In this document: positions 59,231 to 64,000 of the stretch, piece after piece
Layout: each line of letters begins with the position of its first letter
Position numbering within the stretch: the stretch's first letter is position 1
From: Geodermatophilus tzadiensis
Lineage (GTDB): Bacteria; Actinomycetota; Actinomycetes; Mycobacteriales; Geodermatophilaceae
NCBI RefSeq assembly: GCF_003002915.1
Contig: NZ_PVTG01000011.1
Span: 1 to 64,000 of the forward strand
Length of the DNA stretch: 64,000 nt
Direction of reading: 5' to 3'
Notes under the pieces: generated by a model
Databases searched by the model: none
Seen by the model: only the letters and a program-made list of their open reading frames with translations
Told to the model about the DNA's origin: nothing
Made by a program: the position numbers and the translations under genes

Positions 59231-59692
59231 ATGCGTCGTCGTACCACCGCCGCTGTTGGTGTCCTCTTCACCGCAGCCCTGTCCTTCGGCCTCTCCGGCA
59301 CGGCCCAGGCCGCCGACCTCTACAAGTGCGAGGACTTCCAGTACCAGGAGGACGCCCAGGCCGAATACGACAAGGACACGAGCGACCCGCACGGCCTGGA
59401 CGGTCCCCCCGGGACCGCCTCGACCGGAGTCCCCGGTCTGGCGTGCGAGGACCGTCCGAGCAGAGGGACGAGCGGTGCGGTCAGCGCGACGACGGCCGGG
59501 TCCACCGGTGTCGCGGCCACGAGCGGTGGCGGCCAGGTCTCGACCCGGCCCGCGGGTGCCGTGGCCGCCGGTGACGGCAGCTCGGCCGGCGACGAGGCCA
59601 GCGCCCTGCCCTACGTCCTCGGCGGCGTCGCCCTGACCGCGGCCGGTGGCGCCGCGTTCGCCGCCCGGCGCAGCTCCCGCGCGACCGTCTGA
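59231..59692 (+). CDS. Secreted Excalibur-like protein, possible sortase substrate
   Basis: A 153-residue exported protein. A signal peptide (1-27, cleavage after TAQA) is followed by an Excalibur-like calcium motif: KCEDFQYQEDAQAEYDKDTS, then DPHGLDGPP and GVPGLACEDRP. A Ser/Thr/Gly-rich stretch leads to a C-terminal LPYVLGG, a hydrophobic helix and an Arg-rich tail, the layout of a cell-wall sorting signal though LPxTG is degenerate. ATG 59231 follows weak purines. It precedes the class F sortase gene by 70 bases on the same strand. Confidence 0.68.
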   Translation: MRRRTTAAVGVLFTAALSFGLSGTAQAADLYKCEDFQYQEDAQAEYDKDTSDPHGLDGPPGTASTGVPGLACEDRPSRGTSGAVSATTAGSTGVAATSGGGQVSTRPAGAVAAGDGSSAGDEASALPYVLGGVALTAAGGAAFAARRSSRATV

Positions 59693-59762
59693 CCGTTCCG
59701 ACGTGCACCACCGCGCACGCGCCACCCGCCCCGGCCCGTCAGGAACCGGTGCGGGTGGCGCG

Positions 59763-60563
59763 GTGCGCATCGTCGGGGCGTACCCCCCGCCGCTCCCTCC
59801 GGCACGAGCGGCAGACGCCGACGCTGACGCCGAGCTCGAGGCCCTCCTCGCCCGGCCGCCCCGGGTCACCCGCTACGGACGAACCGGTCGCCGCCCTTCC
59901 CGGCCCACCGCCGCCCGCGTCTGGGCGGGCACCTCGGTGGTGCTCGCCGCCGCCGGGGTCGCCGCGGTCGTCGTCCTGCCCCAGGACACGAGCGACCCCG
60001 TCCGGCTCGACGTCCCGGTCGCCGTGGCCGCACCGCCGGTCGCTGCGACCGCCACCCCCTCCGCGCCTCCCGCTCAACTGGCCAGCGCGGCGGCCGCCGC
60101 GCCGCAGTTGCCGGCCAGCACTCCGACCCGGGTCCAGATCCCGGCGCTGGGGGTCACCTCCCGGATCATGGAGCTCGGCCTCGAGCGGGACGGGTCCATG
60201 GAGGTCCCGCCGGGCGCCCATCCCGTGGGCTGGTACGACGGGAGCCCCACCCCCGGCCAGCTCGGGCCCGCGGTGCTGGCCGGCCACGTCGACTGGGAGG
60301 GCGAGCCCGGTGCCTTCTACGGGCTGCGGGAGCTGCGTCCCGGGGACACCGTCGTCGTCGACCGCGCCGACGGCACCGCCGCGACCTTCCGCGTCGACCG
60401 CGTCGAGGAGCACGCCAAGGACGACTTCCCGACCGAGGAGGTCTACGGCGACATCGAGCACGCCGGTCTGCGCCTGATCACCTGCGGCGGGGCCTTCGAC
60501 GAGCACACGGGGGACTACCAGGACAACGTCATCGTGTTCGCCAGCCTCGCAGCGGCCGGCTGA
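59763..60563 (+). CDS. Class F sortase
   Basis: A 266-residue membrane-anchored transpeptidase. A cytoplasmic N-terminus (1-50) precedes one helix (about 55-73), a Pro/Ala linker, and the sortase beta-barrel (about 120-262). Motifs are RVQIPALGVTSRIMELGL, HPVGWYDGSPTPGQLGPAVLAGHVDW (His 175), RLITCGG (nucleophile Cys 241) and YQDNVIVFASL. Class F enzymes fix proteins to actinobacterial cell walls. It starts at GTG 59763 and follows the secreted Excalibur-like gene, a likely substrate. Confidence 0.88.
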   Translation: MRIVGAYPPPLPPARAADADADAELEALLARPPRVTRYGRTGRRPSRPTAARVWAGTSVVLAAAGVAAVVVLPQDTSDPVRLDVPVAVAAPPVAATATPSAPPAQLASAAAAAPQLPASTPTRVQIPALGVTSRIMELGLERDGSMEVPPGAHPVGWYDGSPTPGQLGPAVLAGHVDWEGEPGAFYGLRELRPGDTVVVDRADGTAATFRVDRVEEHAKDDFPTEEVYGDIEHAGLRLITCGGAFDEHTGDYQDNVIVFASLAAAG

Positions 60564-60855
60564 CAACCCAGCAATCCCGAGCGATCCCCGCACAGACAGG
60601 CCCTGTCGAGGGCGATCGGAAGCAGGCCCAGCAGATGCCCCGCGACTGACGGACGTCGCCCTGATGGACCAGTGGATGCCCGGCTCAGGACGTGCGACGC
60701 CGGATCCGCACGCCTGCCGGACTGGGTCTCGGCCGTCGACGGACAGGCGCGGAGGAGTTGCGTGCCTCGGCCGAGCGGATCCCTGCATTCGGGCGGCCGT
60801 CCCCTCACGAGGTCCACCGATCGAGGCCGGCCCCGAATCCAGCCGGTGATCGTAC

Positions 60856-61083
60856 CTAGGGGTTGTTGCGGTTGGCCTGTCCACAGTTGGCGAGCCCGAG
60901 GTTGTCCACGAGTTGCTGATCCGCTGCGCCCGAGACCGTTGAGCCGAAGCCCGGCCCCGCCGCCTGGCTCACCACGACTCCAGCGCAGTTGTGCCCGGTC
61001 CCGGCGGGAGCAGCGGAAGCCGTACCGACCCCGCTCACCCACAACAGTCCGACACAACCCGCCGTGACCACCACGCGCGTCAT
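60856..61083 (-). CDS. Small secreted protein with two cysteines
   Basis: A 75-residue precursor. A signal peptide (MTRVVVTAGCVGLLWVSGVG, ending near TASAAP) leaves a mature peptide of about 50 residues with NCAGVVVSQAAGPGFGSTVS and VDNLGLANCGQANRNNP. The two Cys can form one disulfide, and the Gly/Asn-rich end is unusual. Similar small secreted proteins occur in actinobacteria without known function. The start is ATG 61081-61083. The gap to the upstream sortase (60564-60855, on the other strand) shows no other gene. Confidence 0.5.
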   Translation of the reverse strand: MTRVVVTAGCVGLLWVSGVGTASAAPAGTGHNCAGVVVSQAAGPGFGSTVSGAADQQLVDNLGLANCGQANRNNP

Positions 61084-61108
61084 CCGGCCCCCAGAGTTCT
61101 CGCGGCCG

Positions 61109-61165
61109 CGGGAGCGTCGCGCAAGTAGCGGCGCAACGTCCACCCGTTCCTGCGCGACGCTCCCG
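61109..61165 (-). terminator. Long hairpin, terminator-like
   Basis: Perfect 15-bp inverted repeat CGGGAGCGTCGCGCA (61109-61123) / TGCGCGACGCTCCCG (61151-61165) with a 27-base loop. It lies between the methyltransferase stop and the small secreted gene, both on the minus strand. Confidence 0.6.
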
Positions 61166-61221
61166 AGCTCTACTCGGTCGGGCCCGGGGTCGCACCCGTG
61201 GGTGACGGACTCCGTTCCGCT

Positions 61222-62004
61222 TCACCGCACGTCCCGTGTCGCGTAACCCATGTACGACACTGCCCGGCTCCTCGTCTGGCCGAAGTCGAGTCTGCGGCTC
61301 AGTTCCCCGTATGACATCCGTCCCCGCTGGGCTCGCACGAAGCCGAGGACAGCGCTCGCCGGGTTCTTGGCTCGCGGTCCCAAGCCCACCGTCTCGTGCA
61401 GGCGCAGCCCGTGGCGAGCCATCGTGGTGGCGAGGTCCTCCGGCTTGATGAACATGCCGTAGTCGTGCACCGGGGTGTCGAACGCGCGGGTCATGCGCCA
61501 CTCCTGCATGACCTTGATGGCCAGGAGCTTGCTGGCGATGGTGCGGTTGACCGTGTCGAACAGGTAGATCCCGCCAGGCCTCAGCGCACGAGCGGTCTCG
61601 CGGATCACTGCTTCGAGGTCGGTGACGTGCTCGAGGACGTCGCAGCAGTAGACGAGGTCGAACTCACCGTCCTGCACCGGCAGGGCCTCCCCGGAACCGA
61701 CGCGGTAGTCGATCTCCAGTCCGGCCTCGGCTGCGTGTCGGCGGGCGGTCTCGAGCGAGGGCGCAGACGGATCGACGCCGACGACTCGACACCCCACGCG
61801 GGTGAACTCCTCCGCGAGGAACCCACCTCCGCAGCCGATGTCCAGCGCGCGGAGCCCGGAGGGGTCCCGGCCGAGACGCTGCAGGACAGCGACGAAGTAG
61901 CCGAAGCGCGCCGGCGTGACGCTGCCGTGCAGCAGGTTGAGCGGTTCGTCCTCATCCCACCACCTGGCGGCGTGCCTGTTGTAGACGTCGTTGTCGATCG
62001 GCAC
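61222..62004 (-). CDS. Class I SAM methyltransferase, UbiG/UbiE-like
   Basis: A 260-residue methyltransferase. The SAM site is ALDIGCGGGFLAEEF (about 53-67), followed by VVGVDPSAPSLE (acidic end of strand 2), GEALPVQDGEFDLVYCCDVL and EHVTDLEAVI. The start DNDVYNRHAARWWDEDEPLNLLHGS matches UbiG-type O-methyltransferases that act on quinone precursors or small phenols. It starts at GTG 62002-62004 with GAGGAGG 5 bases upstream. A SRPBCC gene lies 76 bases upstream on the same strand. Substrate not known. Confidence 0.85.
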   Translation of the reverse strand: MPIDNDVYNRHAARWWDEDEPLNLLHGSVTPARFGYFVAVLQRLGRDPSGLRALDIGCGGGFLAEEFTRVGCRVVGVDPSAPSLETARRHAAEAGLEIDYRVGSGEALPVQDGEFDLVYCCDVLEHVTDLEAVIRETARALRPGGIYLFDTVNRTIASKLLAIKVMQEWRMTRAFDTPVHDYGMFIKPEDLATTMARHGLRLHETVGLGPRAKNPASAVLGFVRAQRGRMSYGELSRRLDFGQTRSRAVSYMGYATRDVR

Positions 62005-62080
62005 TGGAACCTCCTCGTGATCCGGTGAGCGACGTGTGAGATGTCGCGACGGGGGTGTCGTGCAGAGCCGGCGGTCGGGG

Positions 62081-62533
62081 TCAGGCACTCCTGTCCCGGA
62101 GTGCGACTCCCCGAGCCCACGCGTCCACCTCGCGCTGCAGGTACCAGGTCAACAGCGGGTGCACCGCGCGCAGCAGCGCGCCACCCAGCCAGTTCCGTGC
62201 CTCCATCTCCCAGTGCCCGCTCACCCGGGTCCCCTCAGGCACGGGCCGGAACGTCACGTGGAAGGTGCCACCCACCGGGAGGCCGAGCACGCGGTTGGCG
62301 GAATGGGTCGGGCGTTCGAACGTGGCGTAGTCAGACGTGCTTCGCTTGTGCAGCGGTCCGAGCTTGTTGACCATCGTGTAGCGGGGCGTCCCGTCCGGCC
62401 GCATCTCGTAGTCCTCGACTGCTGCGACCGTCGGGGAGAACTGCACGATGTGGCGCAGCTGGTCCCCGAAGAGCAGGTCCCAGGTCTCCTCAGGGCTCAG
62501 CGGGAACACCGCCGACGCGTCCACTGATTGCAC
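62081..62533 (-). CDS. SRPBCC/START-like domain protein
   Basis: A 150-residue protein of the SRPBCC (polyketide cyclase-like) fold: SVDASAVFPLSPEETWDLLFGDQLRHIVQFSPTV at the start, VGGTFHVTFRPVPEGTRVSGHWEMEARNWLGG in the middle, and a long C-terminal helix with LLTWYLQREVDAWARGV. Such domains bind hydrophobic ligands or take part in small-molecule conversion. Start chosen at GTG 62531-62533 because GGAGAGGTGGA lies just before it; an ATG at 62552-62554 is an alternative. It may share a transcript with the methyltransferase. Confidence 0.7.
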   Translation of the reverse strand: MQSVDASAVFPLSPEETWDLLFGDQLRHIVQFSPTVAAVEDYEMRPDGTPRYTMVNKLGPLHKRSTSDYATFERPTHSANRVLGLPVGGTFHVTFRPVPEGTRVSGHWEMEARNWLGGALLRAVHPLLTWYLQREVDAWARGVALRDRSA

Positions 62534-62554
62534 TCCACCTCTCCTCTCTGCCAT

Positions 62555-62905
62555 GCGACGCGTCCGGAGGCTGGCGCCCACGAACGCCGAAACCGGAGCC
62601 GTGTCGGTCACCGTGGCCGGCAGCCACCCTGGGAGCGTGAGGTGTCCGTGGGGGGCCCATGCCCGCCCACCGGTGCGCCACGAGGATCGGGACGGACCGG
62701 GGGGAGCGGTGCATCGCGGACCGCTGCGCGTGCTCGTCATGACGCTCTCCTGGCAAGACGCCAGCACGGGAGGACAGTGTCCACCGAGGCGCCGCTGACA
62801 GGGGCGGACTGCCACGTCTCCCTGTGCGGGCAGTGGTGGTCCCCGGAGTTCAGGCCGACGGCCACCGGTACGCAGCGCGGGGCATCCGGCGGCGCTCCTG
62901 CGCCG
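62555..62905. other. Intergenic region, no gene seen
   Basis: About 350 bases between the SRPBCC start and the copper ATPase stop. Short frames exist on both strands, but none has a recognisable domain or a convincing start. No repeat copy or clear operator was found. Confidence 0.4.
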
Positions 62906-64000
62906 TCAGCGCCCGGCGTGCTCCCGGACGCGGCCCGCGGGCAGGGCCGACGTCGCCTCCGTGTTGCCCGGCAGCGGCCGGAACCGCCGCAGCCGCAGGC
63001 TGTTGGTCACCACGAACACCGAGCTCAGCGCCATCGCCGCGCCGGCCACCATCGGGTTGAGCAGCCCGGCCATCGCCAGCGGGATCGCCGCCACGTTGTA
63101 GGCGAAGGCCCAGAACAGGTTGCCCTTGATGGTCGACAGCGTGCGGCGGGCCAGCCGGACGGCGTCGGCGGCGGCGCGCAGGTCGCCGCGCACGAGGGTC
63201 AGGTCGCTGGCCTGGATGGCGACGTCGGTGCCGGTGCCCATCGCCAGCCCGAGGTCGGCCTGGGCGAGCGCGGCCGCGTCGTTGACGCCGTCGCCGACCA
63301 TCGCCACCGTCCGCCCCTCGGCCTGCAGCCGCCGGACGACGTCGACCTTCTCCCGCGGCAGCACCTCGGCCACCACCTCGTCGATCCCGACCTCGGCGGC
63401 CACCGCGCGGGCCGCGGCCGCGGAGTCGCCGGTGAGCAGCACCGGCCGCAGCCCCAGGTCGCGCAGCTGGCGCACCGCGGCGGCCGACGTCGGCTTGACG
63501 GTGTCGGCCACGACCAGCACCCCGCGGGCGGCACCGTCCCAGCCGACCGCGACCGCGGTCCGCCCGGCGGCGTCGGCACGGGCCACGGCCGCGGCCAGCT
63601 CCGGCGGCAGCGCGCCCACCAGCGACGGCCGGCCGACCACCACCGGCACCCCCTCGACGGTGCCCCGCACGCCGAGCCCCGCCTCGGCGCGGAAGCCGGT
63701 GACGGCGGGCAGCTCCCCGCCGCGCTCGCGGGCGGCCGTGGCCACCGCGGCGGCGATCGGGTGCTCGGAGGCGTCCTCGAGCGCACCGGCCCGGCGCAGC
63801 ACCTCGCCGGCGTCCTCGCCGTCGGCGGCGGCGAGGTCGACCAGGCTCATCCGGCCGGTGGTGACCGTGCCGGTCTTGTCGAGCACCACGGTGTCGACGA
63901 GCCGGGTGGACTCCAGCACCTCGGGCCCGCGCACCAGGATGCCCAGCTGCGCGCCCCGGCCGGTGCCCACCATGAGCGCGGTCGGCGTGGCCAGCCCGAG
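62906..64000 (-). CDS. copA: Copper/silver P-type ATPase, C-terminal part (partial)
   Basis: The gene runs off the right edge; 364 residues are visible. It opens with LGLATPTALMVGTGRGAQ (the end of the CPC metal-site helix), then the phosphorylated DKTGTVTTG, the nucleotide-domain motifs EDASEHPIAAAV and GLGVRGTVEGVPVVVG, and the hinge MVGDGVNDAAALAQADLGLA. Two last helices follow (NLFWAFAYNVAAIPLAMAGLL, GAAMALSSVFVVTNSLRL). These fix it as a P1B-type copper exporter. The N-terminal metal-binding domains are outside the window. No copper regulator is visible here. Confidence 0.93.
   Translation of the reverse strand, partial: LGLATPTALMVGTGRGAQLGILVRGPEVLESTRLVDTVVLDKTGTVTTGRMSLVDLAAADGEDAGEVLRRAGALEDASEHPIAAAVATAARERGGELPAVTGFRAEAGLGVRGTVEGVPVVVGRPSLVGALPPELAAAVARADAAGRTAVAVGWDGAARGVLVVADTVKPTSAAAVRQLRDLGLRPVLLTGDSAAAARAVAAEVGIDEVVAEVLPREKVDVVRRLQAEGRTVAMVGDGVNDAAALAQADLGLAMGTGTDVAIQASDLTLVRGDLRAAADAVRLARRTLSTIKGNLFWAFAYNVAAIPLAMAGLLNPMVAGAAMALSSVFVVTNSLRLRRFRPLPGNTEATSALPAGRVREHAGR

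Overview
The window is very GC-rich chromosomal DNA of an actinobacterium. Many starts are GTG, and neighbouring genes often overlap by 4 bases (ATGA or GTGA). Gene content (DUF6328, LppU-like and DUF2277 proteins, class F sortase, IdeR-type iron boxes, fused CydDC) suggests the Geodermatophilaceae (Blastococcus, Geodermatophilus or Modestobacter type). That placement is inferred; no rRNA or marker gene is present. I saw no tRNA, rRNA or CRISPR array.

Layout. 1-3.7 kb: tail of a transposase, then small housekeeping and envelope genes (DUF427, LppU-like, thioesterase, DM13, MarR and its membrane partner, GNAT). 3.8-10.05 kb: two units, each headed by an IdeR-like iron box: a ferric iron ABC importer (fbpABC-like) and an aldolase-epimerase-glycosyltransferase operon. 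10.05-15.3 kb: accessory region with a truncated ABC-2 permease, an 881-residue TIR / Clp-N-like / KAP NTPase protein that looks like a one-gene defence system, a GT39-type membrane glycosyltransferase and a vsr gene broken by a dispersed repeat. 15.3-21.6 kb: housekeeping genes (map, FUSC, small membrane proteins, SDR). 21.7-25.3 kb: ethanolamine permease with eutBC. 25.8-38.6 kb: carboxylate utilisation block: tctCBA with a divergent CitAB-type two-component pair, then two GntR-controlled cassettes (malate/lactate-type dehydrogenase, ABM monooxygenase, cupin and tartrate-type dehydrogenase; MFS carrier, ABM monooxygenase and RraA-like aldolase). 39.5-46.9 kb: cydAB and a fused cydDC, divergent from a BlaI/M56 pair that shares palindromic sites with the cyd promoter. 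47.0-58.4 kb: a long overlapping operon for amino-acid (probably arginine or methylarginine) uptake and breakdown, divergent from a TetR gene, with related palindromes upstream of both. 58.6-64 kb: small secreted proteins, a class F sortase, a UbiG-like methyltransferase, an SRPBCC protein and the 3' part of a copper P-type ATPase running off the window.

A palindromic repeat family of about 50-90 bp occurs four times (15.04, 19.40, 31.97 and 38.86 kb). It abuts stop codons, disrupts vsr and borders a decayed cysteine-hydrolase gene. Overall the window combines nutrient uptake and catabolism with its own local regulators, and holds one clear accessory defence candidate.
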